Shown here: piece after piece, positions 40,963 to 50,520 of the stretch | Layout: every line of letters starts with the position of its first letter | How positions within the stretch are numbered: position 1 is the stretch's first letter | Source: Kribbella soli | Lineage (GTDB): Bacteria; Actinomycetota; Actinomycetes; Propionibacteriales; Kribbellaceae | Reading direction: 5' to 3' | DNA length: 64,000 bases | Assembly (NCBI RefSeq): GCF_004331345.1 | Contig: NZ_SJJZ01000001.1 | Span: 992,001-1,056,000, forward strand | Notes under the pieces: model-generated | What the model saw: the letters and a program-made list of their open reading frames with translations, nothing else | Database searches by the model: none | What the model was told of the DNA's origin: nothing | Translations under genes and position numbers: made by a program

Positions 40963-43835
40963 GAGACGAGCAGGTGGCCGCGGTCCTTCAATTGCTGCCG
41001 TTGGGCCACCGTCAACGAGATCGTCCAGTGCTGCACACCGCGGGTGACCTGCTGCGTGGCTTGCTTGACCAGGTGACCGCTCATGTCCGGTGACCACGGC
41101 GGTGTTGCGCCGTCGGTGATCGCACACGGCGTGAACCCGTAGTCCGGCGGCGGGTCGGTCGTGCACGACGTCGTCCACACCGGGATCGCACCGAGCTCAC
41201 CACTGGTCAGGAACGCGCGAGCAGTGCCGTTTCCCTTCGACGACGTGACGAGGTGTACGGCGTCGCCGCTGACAGCCGACGACAGGATCTTGAGGTCGTC
41301 GGTCGGCACCCGGCCGGAGATCGGTACGCCGTTGCGCGCGGACTGCGCAATCGTTTGCGGCGACAGGGCGCCGTCGAGGTTCGGGTTCGACACGTCGGGC
41401 GGCGCCGGCGTGGTCGGGCGGTCCGCCGGCGGCGTGTACCCGGGCAGCGTGGCGAGCCCCCAGCGGTACGGGTCGGACTGCACGGAGCCGAGCGCCGACC
41501 ACCCGAGTCGCGTACTCATGTCGATATGCCGCAACGTCGTCGTACCGGCCGCCGAGGTGTCGTCGTTGTCGTACGGCGTGATGTTCAGCCCGAGCCGTGC
41601 CGGGTCGACGGCGGACGGGAGGTCGGCGAGCGGGATCTTCACCTCGAGGTCGTAACCTCCACCGGCGTACGCGTGCGGGACCGTGGTCTCGTTGCTGCCG
41701 ACCCACTGCGCGGTCGACGCGACCTGCACGCCGGGTGCGTTGCCGGTGTCGAGGGCGCCGCTCGAGTAGCCCTGGTGATTGTCCGCGTCGCGTTCCCAGC
41801 ACGGGCCACCGCTCTGGGTGAACGGGAAGATGCCGAGCTTGAACGTGTTCGCGGTGTCCTTCAGGTCCTGCGACGCCGTGCCGCGCGGGTCGAGCAGGAT
41901 CTCGACCGAGTCGGCCTGCCAGTGACCGACGCATTCCTCCGGCGTCACGGCGTACGACTGGTAGTCGTCGCGGACGTGGATGAAGAAGTACAGCGCGTCG
42001 TCGGACCAGCTGACCTTGGCCGTATTGCCTTCCCCTGTTGACGAAACGCCACAGTCGTCGACGCCGGTGCAGGTGCTCGCACCCTGCCAGATCCGGCCGA
42101 GGTCGAGCGTCGGGCCCGGGTACTCGCCCGGGTTCGCCTTGCCGTCGACGACCGGCGTCGCCTGCGGGATCACGGTCGTCGGGACGAGCGTGAGGGTCAG
42201 CGTTTCACTGCCGGTCGCCGTCCGGATCGGAATGTTGACGTTCTGCTGGGCGGGCAAGGTCGTGTCGGTGTTGGTGAGCTTGAACGTGACGGTGGTGTCC
42301 GCGCCGGGTGCGAGGTCGTACGGCTTCGCGTTGGCGTCGATGGTGAAGTCCGGCGGGAGGTCGAGCGACACCGCGCCGGTCTGCTGCTTCGCGGACCAGT
42401 TGTGGACGACGACGGGTACGTCGATGGTCTGGCCGATGCCCATCGACTGGATCGCCTGTGAGCGGCCGAGTCGGTTCGCCTGCGGCGCGGTGTTCTGCAG
42501 CCACTCGTCGTACTCCTGCCAGTTCCCCCAGCGCTGGAAGCGTCCTTCGGCGGCGGAAACGATCCGTACAACGTTTTCCGTGTAGCCGGTCGCGTGCTCG
42601 GTGGTGTAGAGCGCGGCAACCTTCGCGTTCTGGTCGACGGTCGCGGTGGCGGCGGGCGTGACGGTGAAGGTGATGTCGGCGCTCGATCCCTTGCGAACCG
42701 GCTTCGGGCCGTCGGTCGACCAGCCGGCCGGGACCGTGAGCGCGACGTTGCCCTTGGCAAGCTTTCCGCGGAGGTGCAGGGTGGCCTGGAAGGGTTCACC
42801 GGCGACGTTGTAGAACCTTTCGAAGGTTAGGTATTCGAGCGTTCCGAGCGGCAGTCCACCAGGGTCGGGTTTGGTCGCGCCGAACAGGATCGCGTCGTCA
42901 CGGCCGGCCGCCGCATTGCTGTTCGGCTGGAACGGTACGAACGACTCGGTCATCCCGAAGCGCGGACAAGCGGGAACCGACGTGCCCTTGTACATCACCC
43001 GGCTCTGGGTCGGGTACGCCGCGCGGCCCTCGTCCGCGACCTGCTGCCAGATCTTCGGCGTACCAGCGGTCTGCCCCTGCGTGTTACCGGCCGGCCAGGT
43101 GTACGGCGAGTTGTAGCCGGTCCACACGCCCGCGACGGTGTCGAGGCCGGTCGGGGTGAATCCGGTGGTGCAGTTCGCCGAGGTCGTCGTACCGCCGGTG
43201 CCTGCGGTGGCTCCGCCGGAGAAGACCTTTTTCACCTGCCAGGTGCTGAGGGCGTGCGGGCCCTTCAGTTGCTCGGGGAACATGTTCGGGTCCGCGGCCG
43301 CGAGCACGCCTTCCCAGATCAGCCGGCCGGCCTGCTGGTGGTTGCCGTGGCCGGCGGCAAGGGTCGGTGTGAAGCCGATATAGACCTCCGGCTGCGTCTC
43401 GCGGATCACCCGCGTGACCCTCCGGAGCGTTTCCTGCTCGTCCCAGAAGTACTGCGTCAGCGGCGCGCTCTGGTTGTAGAAGAAGTCGATCCGGTCGAGG
43501 TTGAAGATGTCGACCGTCCCGGAGCGGTAGTGCGCGACACGGTCCTCGTTCTCGCGCCGCAGACCGAGCTCGGGCCCGAGTTCGGGACCGGTCGCGTTGC
43601 CGCCGCCCTCACCTCGGGTCACCATGATCACGCCGCACTTGACGCCGTACTGCTGATGCCACACACCACACGGCCCGATGATGCTGGTGTCGTCGTCCGG
43701 ATGGGCCCACTCCCCCATCACGTCGATCTTCGTCTGACGATCAGCCACGTACGGCTGGGTCTTCGCCACGGCCGGAACCGGCAGCACGGCGAGCAGGACA
43801 AGAATCACGAACCCGGCGAATCGCTTCACGTGCAC
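40911..43835 (-). CDS. Secreted PIG-L deacetylase with NEW3-like and CBM9-like domains
   Basis: 974-residue secreted protein. After a signal peptide (about residues 1-24) comes a PIG-L/LmbE deacetylase domain with the zinc motif AHPDDD (44-49) and GHGNHQ as the later His motif. Then follow beta-sandwich domains with NPCBM/NEW3-like repeats, and at about residues 557-770 a CBM9-like sugar-binding domain (VDGKANPGEYPG; HWQADSVEILLDPRG). It would remove acetyl groups from GlcNAc-containing saccharides outside the cell. The last 200 residues are unassigned. Confidence 0.87.
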   Translation of the reverse strand: MHVKRFAGFVILVLLAVLPVPAVAKTQPYVADRQTKIDVMGEWAHPDDDTSIIGPCGVWHQQYGVKCGVIMVTRGEGGGNATGPELGPELGLRRENEDRVAHYRSGTVDIFNLDRIDFFYNQSAPLTQYFWDEQETLRRVTRVIRETQPEVYIGFTPTLAAGHGNHQQAGRLIWEGVLAAADPNMFPEQLKGPHALSTWQVKKVFSGGATAGTGGTTTSANCTTGFTPTGLDTVAGVWTGYNSPYTWPAGNTQGQTAGTPKIWQQVADEGRAAYPTQSRVMYKGTSVPACPRFGMTESFVPFQPNSNAAAGRDDAILFGATKPDPGGLPLGTLEYLTFERFYNVAGEPFQATLHLRGKLAKGNVALTVPAGWSTDGPKPVRKGSSADITFTVTPAATATVDQNAKVAALYTTEHATGYTENVVRIVSAAEGRFQRWGNWQEYDEWLQNTAPQANRLGRSQAIQSMGIGQTIDVPVVVHNWSAKQQTGAVSLDLPPDFTIDANAKPYDLAPGADTTVTFKLTNTDTTLPAQQNVNIPIRTATGSETLTLTLVPTTVIPQATPVVDGKANPGEYPGPTLDLGRIWQGASTCTGVDDCGVSSTGEGNTAKVSWSDDALYFFIHVRDDYQSYAVTPEECVGHWQADSVEILLDPRGTASQDLKDTANTFKLGIFPFTQSGGPCWERDADNHQGYSSGALDTGNAPGVQVASTAQWVGSNETTVPHAYAGGGYDLEVKIPLADLPSAVDPARLGLNITPYDNDDTSAAGTTTLRHIDMSTRLGWSALGSVQSDPYRWGLATLPGYTPPADRPTTPAPPDVSNPNLDGALSPQTIAQSARNGVPISGRVPTDDLKILSSAVSGDAVHLVTSSKGNGTARAFLTSGELGAIPVWTTSCTTDPPPDYGFTPCAITDGATPPWSPDMSGHLVKQATQQVTRGVQHWTISLTVAQRQQLKDRGHLLVSYETTKNEVQAFDIRIA

Positions 43836-43918
43836 ACTCCAAAGGCGGCGGAGGCAACGCTCCAGTCCTACGTCCGCACCGCCGAGCCGCGCAACCGCTT
43901 ACCGCGCGTCCCTCTGCT

Positions 43919-44557
43919 GTGGGGCTCGGCCTCGCCATCGGAACCTTCGCGGCGACGGCTTTGGCCGGATGCGGCCGAGAACCCCGATCCAACGAAGGAG
44001 AATCGCCAGCGGTGAAGCCTTCCACGAGAGCTGCCGGGCCGAAGGTGCTCGTGGCGTACTTCTCCCGCCCGGGCGAGAACTACGACAACGGCGGCCGCAC
44101 CTGGCTGAAGGTCGGCAACACCGAGGTCGTCGCGACGATGATCGCCGACCTCATCGCCTGCGACGTGTACCGGATCGAGGCCACCGAGCCGTACTCGAAC
44201 AAGTACGACGACACCGTCGCCCGCAACGTCCGCGAGCAGAACGCCGACGTACGTCCCGCAATCGCCAAGCAGCTGCCCGCGATCGACCAGTACGACGTGG
44301 TTCTGCTCGGCAGCCCGATCTGGAACGTGCGCGCCCCGATGATCATGTCGACCTTCACCGAGAAGCTCGACTTCGCCGGGAAGACCGTGCATCCCTTCAC
44401 CACGTACGCGATGAGCGGCCTCGGCACGACCGAACGCGACTACGCCCGGTCCTGCCCCGGCGCCACCATCGCCGAGGGCCTCGCCGTACGCGGTGAACAA
44501 GTCCAGCAGGCCCGGCCCCAGGTCACCGACTGGCTGCAACGAATCGGACTCCGCTGA
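43919..44557 (+). CDS. Flavodoxin-like lipoprotein
   Basis: 212 residues. A lipobox LAGC follows a short hydrophobic N-terminus; the exact start (GTG) is uncertain. The mature part is a flavodoxin fold of the flavodoxin_4 type: VLVAYFSRPGENY is the FMN phosphate loop, followed by LLGSPIWNVRAPM and FTTYAMSGLG. Such proteins are secreted or membrane-attached flavin reductases of unknown substrate. Divergent from the PIG-L gene. Confidence 0.82.
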   Translation: MGLGLAIGTFAATALAGCGREPRSNEGESPAVKPSTRAAGPKVLVAYFSRPGENYDNGGRTWLKVGNTEVVATMIADLIACDVYRIEATEPYSNKYDDTVARNVREQNADVRPAIAKQLPAIDQYDVVLLGSPIWNVRAPMIMSTFTEKLDFAGKTVHPFTTYAMSGLGTTERDYARSCPGATIAEGLAVRGEQVQQARPQVTDWLQRIGLR

Positions 44558-44572
44558 CAACTCCCGGCCGGT

Positions 44573-45997
44573 TCAGCTGAGAAGCCGGCGGGTGGCCTCG
44601 GGGAGGGCTTGGGCGACGGTGATGGCGGTGATCGGTGCGCCGTCGGATGCGAGGTTGGCTGCGGCGGCGTGCAGGTACGCGCCGACGCTCGCCGCGTCGA
44701 GGGGCGTCAGACCGCCGGCGAGGAGGGCGCCGCACAGGCCGGCGAGCACGTCGCCGGCGCCCGCGGTCGCGAGCCATGGGGTGGCGTTCGTGTTCACCCG
44801 AACCTCACCGTCCGGGCTGGCAATGACCGTGGTGGCGCCCTTGAGCAGGACTGTCACGTCGAAGCGCTCGGCCGCGAGGCGCGCGTACTTCAGCCGCTCG
44901 GCCTCGACAGTCGCGCGATCGACACCGAGCAGTCGGGAGAGCTCGCCGGCATGCGGTGTGATCAGTACGTCGACGTGGTCACCGGCGTCGTCGAGCGCCT
45001 TCAGACCGTCCGCGTCCAGGACAACGGGCTCCTCGGCGTCGAGCAGCTCACGGATCCGGGGGATGTCGAGCTCGTCGCCGAGTCCGGAGCCGATGGTCCA
45101 CGCCTGCACCCGGCCGTCACCGACGACCTCCGGGTGGGCTTCGCGGACCGCGCTCGCCACCGCGTCCGGACCGATGTACCGGACCATGCCGACGGGGCCG
45201 GCCAGGGCGCCGGCGGTGGCGATCACCGCGGCGCCTGGGTACTGGGTGGAGCCGACCATCAGGCCGACGACGCCGCGGGAGTACTTGTCGGACTCGCCGC
45301 GCGGGACGGGATAGAGCGCTTTGATGTCCGCAGCCTGGAGCGCTTGCACTTCCGCGGGTGGGAGGTCGAGGCCGATGTCGACGAGGTGAACCGGGCCGCA
45401 GGCGGTGGCGGCGGGGTCGACGAAATGGCAGATCTTGTGAGTGCCGAACGTGACGGTGAACGCTGCGTTCACGTGCGGCTCGGGCGTCTCACCGGTGTCC
45501 ACGTCGACACCGGACGGCGTGTCAACAGCCACGATCGGTACGCCGTACTCCTCGGCAACCTGCACCACAGCAAGCGCCTCAGGACGCAGTCCCGGCCGCC
45601 CACCGATCCCGACAATCCCGTCCACCACAACATCAGCACCCGCGATCTCCCTGACCACACCACCCGAGACACCAGCGGAAGCGGCGGCGGGGATTGCTTG
45701 GCCGCCGGCTGTTTTCAGGGCGTCGAGGCCCGCTTGGTGGGTCTTGGTCGAGAGGAGGACGGCGGTGACCTGGGCGCCGCGGCGGGCCAGTTGGGCGCCG
45801 GCGTACAGGGCGTCGCCGCCGTTGTCGCCGGAGCCGATCAGGAGGACCACGCGGGCGCCGTACGTGCCGCCGAGGAAGTTGCTGATGGCAACCGCCAGCC
45901 CGGTCGCCGCACGCTGCATCAGCGTGCCCTCGGGAAGCCTCGCCATCAACTCCGCCTCAGCCGCCCGAACCTGCTCGACCGTGTGCGCGCTACGCAT
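44573..45997 (-). CDS. nnr: Bifunctional NAD(P)H-hydrate epimerase/dehydratase
   Basis: Repairs hydrated NAD(P)H. 474 residues. The N-terminal epimerase domain has GSGDNGGDALYAGAQLA and VDTPSGVDVDTG. The C-terminal ADP-dependent dehydratase domain has VLDADGLKAL, TPHAGELSRLLG and the P-loop-like AGAGDVLAG. The ATG is chosen because GGAGG precedes it by 7 nt; a TTG two codons upstream is poorer. It sits upstream of alr in the conserved block, next to acpS. Confidence 0.95.
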   Translation of the reverse strand: MRSAHTVEQVRAAEAELMARLPEGTLMQRAATGLAVAISNFLGGTYGARVVLLIGSGDNGGDALYAGAQLARRGAQVTAVLLSTKTHQAGLDALKTAGGQAIPAAASAGVSGGVVREIAGADVVVDGIVGIGGRPGLRPEALAVVQVAEEYGVPIVAVDTPSGVDVDTGETPEPHVNAAFTVTFGTHKICHFVDPAATACGPVHLVDIGLDLPPAEVQALQAADIKALYPVPRGESDKYSRGVVGLMVGSTQYPGAAVIATAGALAGPVGMVRYIGPDAVASAVREAHPEVVGDGRVQAWTIGSGLGDELDIPRIRELLDAEEPVVLDADGLKALDDAGDHVDVLITPHAGELSRLLGVDRATVEAERLKYARLAAERFDVTVLLKGATTVIASPDGEVRVNTNATPWLATAGAGDVLAGLCGALLAGGLTPLDAASVGAYLHAAAANLASDGAPITAITVAQALPEATRRLLS

Positions 45998-46067
45998 CCT
46001 CAAACCTCCACGACAAGTGCCGCCGCGCTAACTGGCGACGGCTCGACGGGACGCGAGCGGCGCATGC

Positions 46068-46418
46068 TCAGCCCTCCAGGACAACCACGGCGGAGGCGAT
46101 GCCGGCGTCGTGGCTCAACGACAGATGCAGACTCTGTACGCCGAGCTTGGCCGCCTGCGCCGCCACGGTGCCGGTGATCTCCAACCACGGCCGCCCGGTC
46201 TCGTCGGTCTGCACCTCGGCGTCGTGCCAGTGCATTCCCGCCGGCGCCCCGAGCGCCTTCGCCAACGCCTCCTTGGCCGCGAACCGAGCCGCCAGCGACG
46301 CCGGCGGCTTCACCGCCTCCACGGCCGTGAACACCCGATCCCGCAACCCCGGCGTACGCTCCAGCGTCCGCATGAACCGATCCACGTCGACCACATCAAT
46401 ACCCACGCCGACGATCAT
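46068..46418 (-). CDS. acpS: Holo-[acyl-carrier-protein] synthase
   Basis: Transfers 4'-phosphopantetheine from coenzyme A to acyl carrier protein of fatty acid synthesis. 116 residues, the AcpS size. [12 protein letters not shown] holds the Mg-binding Asp, and [13 protein letters not shown] holds the Glu and Lys of the active site. [10 protein letters not shown] is the last family block. It lies 70 bases before nnr, and the later coaA makes the CoA precursor. Confidence 0.95.
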   Translation of the reverse strand: MIVGVGIDVVDVDRFMRTLERTPGLRDRVFTAVEAVKPPASLAARFAAKEALAKALGAPAGMHWHDAEVQTDETGRPWLEITGTVAAQAAKLGVQSLHLSLSHDAGIASAVVVLEG

Positions 46419-46459
46419 GTCCCTCACCCTAACCGCCCACTTCCGCCCCACACCTTCCG

Positions 46460-46507
46460 GGTTGGGGAGGATTTCCCGCCCGAATCGGCACAAGATCCTC
46501 CCCAACC
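46460..46507 (-). terminator. Terminator of the lacI-type gene
   Basis: GGTTGGGGAGGAT and ATCCTCCCCAACC are perfect 13-bp complements separated by 22 bases. The repeat directly abuts the stop codon of the LacI gene on the minus strand. Readthrough would enter acpS, so this repeat probably isolates the two units. Confidence 0.7.
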
Positions 46508-47512
46508 TCAATGCGAAGGGGGAGCTGTGGACTGGCGGATTCGGAGGTCTACCGCCAGGTCGAGGCGGAGGGCCGTGGGGGTGCGGCCTCGGGAGAGGTC
46601 GAGTACGACGCGGGTCGCGAGCTCGGCCATCTGGTGGAGTGGCTGATGGACGGTGGTGAGGGTCGGAGTCACCCATTGCGCCACCGGCAGGTCGTCGTAC
46701 CCCACGACCGAAAGGTCCCGCGGCACCTCCAGCCCCAGTTCACGAGCAGCCTGGTAGACGCCCAACGCCTGCATGTCGCTCCCGGCGAAGATCGCCGTGG
46801 GTCGGTCGGCAAGCCGGAGCAGGGCGAGCGCCTCGCGATGCGCGCCGGCGACCTCGAAGTCGGCCCACCGGATCAGCGCCGGATCGACCTCGATACCCGC
46901 CGAACGCAGCGCATCGGTGTACCCGTCGACGCGTTGCCGCGAGCACAGCGTCTCGATCGGACCGCCGATCATCCCGATCCGGGCGTGCCCGAGCGTCCGC
47001 AGGTGGGTCGTCGCCAGCCGGCCGCCGTTCCAGTTCGCGGAGCCGATCGACGGTACGTCGTCCCCCACGTCGCCGACCGGATCGACGACCACGAACGGGA
47101 TCCGCCGCGCCTCCAGTTGTGCGCGCTGGTCGGTGTCCAGGTCCGAGAACACCATGATCACGCCGAGCGGCCGCCGGTTCAGCACGGACTCGATCCACTC
47201 CTGCCGCGGCCGGAGCGCACCGCCGCACTCGGACAGCACGAGTTCGACGCCCTCGGCGCGGACGACCTCCTCGACACCGCGGATCAGCTCCATGGCCCAC
47301 TCGCCGCCGAGCTGGTTGAACACCAGGTCGATCATCGGGCCGGCCGCCGTACTCGAGCTCCGCCGCCGGTACCCGTGCTCCTGGATCAGGCTCTCGATCC
47401 GCGCCCGGGTCGCCGCCGCCACGTCCGCGCGCCCGTTCAGCACCTTGGAGACGGTCGGCACCGACACCCCGGCCTGCTCCGCAATTTTCGCAATGGTCGG
47501 CCGCTCGGCCAC
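46508..47512 (-). CDS. LacI-family transcriptional repressor
   Basis: 334 residues. The helix-turn-helix is at residues 5-25 ([22 protein letters not shown]) and the periplasmic-binding-like sugar domain follows, with [11 protein letters not shown] and [13 protein letters not shown]. The GTG start follows GGGAGG; a longer frame reaches the operator sequence. An 11-bp palindrome ahead of it recurs ahead of the GH67 gene, so it probably represses both. The inducer may be an aldobiouronic acid or related xylan fragment. Confidence 0.92.
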   Translation of the reverse strand: MAERPTIAKIAEQAGVSVPTVSKVLNGRADVAAATRARIESLIQEHGYRRRSSSTAAGPMIDLVFNQLGGEWAMELIRGVEEVVRAEGVELVLSECGGALRPRQEWIESVLNRRPLGVIMVFSDLDTDQRAQLEARRIPFVVVDPVGDVGDDVPSIGSANWNGGRLATTHLRTLGHARIGMIGGPIETLCSRQRVDGYTDALRSAGIEVDPALIRWADFEVAGAHREALALLRLADRPTAIFAGSDMQALGVYQAARELGLEVPRDLSVVGYDDLPVAQWVTPTLTTVHQPLHQMAELATRVVLDLSRGRTPTALRLDLAVDLRIRQSTAPPSH

Positions 47513-47526
47513 AACGCCTCCCGATC

Positions 47527-47537
47527 CGAAACTTTCG
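47527..47537. promoter_or_regulatory. LacI-type operator, copy 1
   Basis: CGAAACTTTCG is an 11-bp palindrome with one central base. It lies 15 bases before the lacI-type start. Its exact reverse complement occurs before the GH67 gene. Confidence 0.6.
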
Positions 47538-47565
47538 AACCAGACTAGCGTCACTCACGGGACGC

Positions 47566-49404
47566 CTACTTATGGATCGTGCGCCCGTGGCTGTCCGGTA
47601 CGCCGGAAAGCCGGTAGAAGAACGTGTTCACCTGGTCGCGCCACTCGCGGGCGTTGGACAGTTGGGTCTCGAAGCGGGACGTGATGTTCGCGCGGATGGT
47701 CGGCTCGAAACGCTCGGCGATCACCCGCCAGCGCGCGACCATCGCCTCTACCTCGGCGTACCCCTGGAAGTGCGTGTCGTAGATGTACTGCAGCACGGTG
47801 CTCCCGCTCTGCAGCACGTGGTCGTAGGGCACGTGATGGAAGAACAGCAGCAGCTCGTCGGGGCAGGTGTACACGTCCTCGTACAGACTCGCGAGCGGCT
47901 CCGGATATTGCCCGGTGAACCCCGATCCCGTCTTGACCGTCCGGTCCACGCCGACGCCGTACCGATCCGCGAAGTGGTACGTCCCAGCGCCCGAGTACTC
48001 GTACCCGTTCACGCTCGGCCCGTAGTGCGTCCCCGGCGTCACCATGAACCCGACCCCGAGCGGCGCGGTGTACCGCTCGTACGTCTGCCACGAGCCCGAC
48101 AGGATGGTCACCAGCTCGCTCCGGGTCCGGTCGTCCATCGCGAACGTCGCGGCCGCCCACTCGTGCAGCAGGCTGACCGGATCCGCAGCCGGGTCCCACG
48201 CCAGCCGCCCGAACGCGTAGAGGTTGCTCTGCGCAAGCTTGTGCCCGGTCCAGTTGAGGTCGTCGCCGACGTTGGACACGGCAACGATCGCACCGATGCG
48301 GTCGGCAACGTTCACGCCACCGCCACCGGTGGTGTCGAACTGCAGGATCTCCCGCCACCAAGGCCCCAGGTAGCAGAGGTCCTGCTGCTGGCCGGAGTAC
48401 TCCTGCGTGACCTGCAGCTCGACACCGAAAACGGTTTCCTGGAACTCCCCGAGCAGCGGCGAGACCGGCTCCCGGACCTGGAAGTCCAGCGGCCCGTGTT
48501 TGACCTGCAAGACAACGTTTTCCTCGAACCGTCCGTCCAGCGGGATGAACGCGTCGTACGCCGCCCGCGCCCGATCCGCCCGCCGGTCCCGCCAGTCCTG
48601 TTCGGGTTCCGCGCCGGAACATCGCCAGAAAACGCTTCCGCCGTACGGCGCCACTGCCCGCGCCAGCAGGTTCGCGCCCTCGGCATCACCGGCCGTCCGC
48701 ACCACGAGCCCACCGAGATCGGGTACGACGTCGTACACCCGGGCGACCGTGGCGGCCCACCAGCGCGCGACCCGCTCGTCGCGCGGGTCGTCGATGAAGT
48801 CGACCGCGAGGCTCACCGCGATCCCGTACTCACGGAAAACGCCGGCCAACCGGGCCACATCGGGCAGCTCGGCGGTAGCGAGCGCGACCGCATTGATCCC
48901 GATCGACGCCAGCAACCGCGCGTACTCCCGGACCCGGGTCAGGTCGGGCACCACCGCACCATCACGGAAAAAGAGCGATCCGCCCGAGTATCCACGCCGT
49001 ACGACGCCCGAGAGTTCGTCCCAGTGGTCCAGCATCCGGATCGGTACGGCGGGCTGCTCGACGACGGTGAAGTCGCCGCTCATCCACTCGAAGTACCGCA
49101 GCACGTAGAAGTACCCGTACAACAAGCCGTGCCCGCCCTCGGCCGCGACGACCAGGTCGTTGCCCCGTCGCACCACCACGAACCCCTCGACGCCCAGCCC
49201 GTGCTCGGGCACGGCGGCCTCGACCTCCTGCCAGAGAGCGGTCTCCCGGACCCGGGTCAGCGTGCAGACTGCGATCTGCACGTCGGTGCGGAAACGGCGC
49301 GTCTGCCGGACCTCGGCCCGGATCGTCTGCGCGAGCACGCCCGACGCATGCACAGTCACCTCGGGCAGGCGCTGGGTACCCAGCCAGGCGGAATCGGCGG
49401 TCAT
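47566..49404 (-). CDS. GH67 alpha-glucuronidase
   Basis: 612-residue glycoside hydrolase of family 67, releasing 4-O-methylglucuronic acid from xylo-oligosaccharides. The core is recognisable from VLQVKHGPLDFQVREPVSPL and GGHGLLYGYFYVLRY. No signal peptide is visible, so it acts inside the cell on imported fragments. The ATG start is 43 bases from a copy of the LacI operator. It is somewhat shorter than the commonest GH67 enzymes (about 650-700). Confidence 0.88.
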   Translation of the reverse strand: MTADSAWLGTQRLPEVTVHASGVLAQTIRAEVRQTRRFRTDVQIAVCTLTRVRETALWQEVEAAVPEHGLGVEGFVVVRRGNDLVVAAEGGHGLLYGYFYVLRYFEWMSGDFTVVEQPAVPIRMLDHWDELSGVVRRGYSGGSLFFRDGAVVPDLTRVREYARLLASIGINAVALATAELPDVARLAGVFREYGIAVSLAVDFIDDPRDERVARWWAATVARVYDVVPDLGGLVVRTAGDAEGANLLARAVAPYGGSVFWRCSGAEPEQDWRDRRADRARAAYDAFIPLDGRFEENVVLQVKHGPLDFQVREPVSPLLGEFQETVFGVELQVTQEYSGQQQDLCYLGPWWREILQFDTTGGGGVNVADRIGAIVAVSNVGDDLNWTGHKLAQSNLYAFGRLAWDPAADPVSLLHEWAAATFAMDDRTRSELVTILSGSWQTYERYTAPLGVGFMVTPGTHYGPSVNGYEYSGAGTYHFADRYGVGVDRTVKTGSGFTGQYPEPLASLYEDVYTCPDELLLFFHHVPYDHVLQSGSTVLQYIYDTHFQGYAEVEAMVARWRVIAERFEPTIRANITSRFETQLSNAREWRDQVNTFFYRLSGVPDSHGRTIHK

Positions 49405-49446
49405 CGAGCGCGATACTTACACACCAGACGGTCACCACCTGGTGAC

Positions 49447-49457
49447 CGAAAGTTTCG
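49447..49457. promoter_or_regulatory. LacI-type operator, copy 2
   Basis: CGAAAGTTTCG, the exact reverse complement of the palindrome before the lacI-type gene. It lies 43 bases upstream of the GH67 start codon, in the promoter region. Confidence 0.6.
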
Positions 49458-49566
49458 AAACCGTACCGTAGCTGAGACACACTGAAGACACTCTGGGACA
49501 CTCTGAGACCAAGGCCACGCCCTCCCGATGTGGGTGCATCCGGCGCCGATGGGAACAATGGGCCAC

Positions 49567-50520
49567 ATGCTGCAGCCGTCGCGGGAGGTGACTCCCTACA
49601 CCGAGCTCGACCGGGCCACCTGGGCGCAACTGGCCGAGACCACCGTCTCCCCGCTGACGGCGGACGAGGTCGAGCGGTTGCGCGGTCTCGGTGACGAGAT
49701 CGACATGGACGAGGTCCGCGAGGTGTACCTGCCGCTGTCGCGGATCCTCTCGCTCTACGTCCGGCACGCCCGCGCGCTGCACGCCGACACCGAGAGCTTC
49801 CTCGGCAAACCGGCCGAGACCCGCACCCCGTTCGTGATCGGGATCGGCGGATCGGTTGCCGTCGGCAAGTCCACGACCGCGCGACTGCTGCGCGAACTGC
49901 TGGCCCGCTGGCCCGAGCACCCGCGGGTCGCGCTGGTCACCACCGACGGTTTCCTCTGGCCGAACGCCGAGCTCGAGCGCCGCGGCCTGATGCAGCGCAA
50001 GGGCTTCCCGGAGTCGTACGACCGCAAGGCACTGCTCCGTTTCGTGGTCGAGGTGAAATCCGGAATCGACACGGTCGAGGCGCCGGTCTACTCCCACCTG
50101 CACTACGACCGGATGGACGACGTACGGACGACCGTCGAGCAGCCCGACATCCTCCTGCTCGAGGGCCTGAACGTCCTGCAGCCGGCGCCCCGGCACGCCG
50201 ACGGCAAGAGCGGCCTGGCGGTCAGCGACTTCTTCGACTTCTCGGTGTACGTCGACGCGGCCGCCGACGACGTCCGCTCCTGGTACGTGGCCCGCTTCCT
50301 CAAGCTCTGGGAAACAGCATTCCGCAACCCCGAGTCGTACTTCGTCCGGTACGGCGAGCTCAGCCGCGACGAAGCGATCAAGAAAGCGGAGTCGCTCTGG
50401 GACGGCATCAACGGCCCGAACCTGCGCGAGAACATCCTCCCCACCCGCTCCCGCGCCACCCTGGTCCTCCGCAAAGGCGCCGACCACGCCGTCCGCTGGG
50501 TCAGGCTGCGGAAGCTCTGA
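49567..50520 (+). CDS. coaA: Type I pantothenate kinase
   Basis: Phosphorylates pantothenate, the first step of coenzyme A synthesis. 317 residues. The P-loop is [15 protein letters not shown], and the family blocks [31 protein letters not shown] and [19 protein letters not shown] are intact. The ATG was chosen to align with the family start ([12 protein letters not shown]); in-frame starts exist 39 bases upstream. The end overlaps the convergent MFS gene by 20 bases. Confidence 0.96.
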   Translation: MLQPSREVTPYTELDRATWAQLAETTVSPLTADEVERLRGLGDEIDMDEVREVYLPLSRILSLYVRHARALHADTESFLGKPAETRTPFVIGIGGSVAVGKSTTARLLRELLARWPEHPRVALVTTDGFLWPNAELERRGLMQRKGFPESYDRKALLRFVVEVKSGIDTVEAPVYSHLHYDRMDDVRTTVEQPDILLLEGLNVLQPAPRHADGKSGLAVSDFFDFSVYVDAAADDVRSWYVARFLKLWETAFRNPESYFVRYGELSRDEAIKKAESLWDGINGPNLRENILPTRSRATLVLRKGADHAVRWVRLRKL

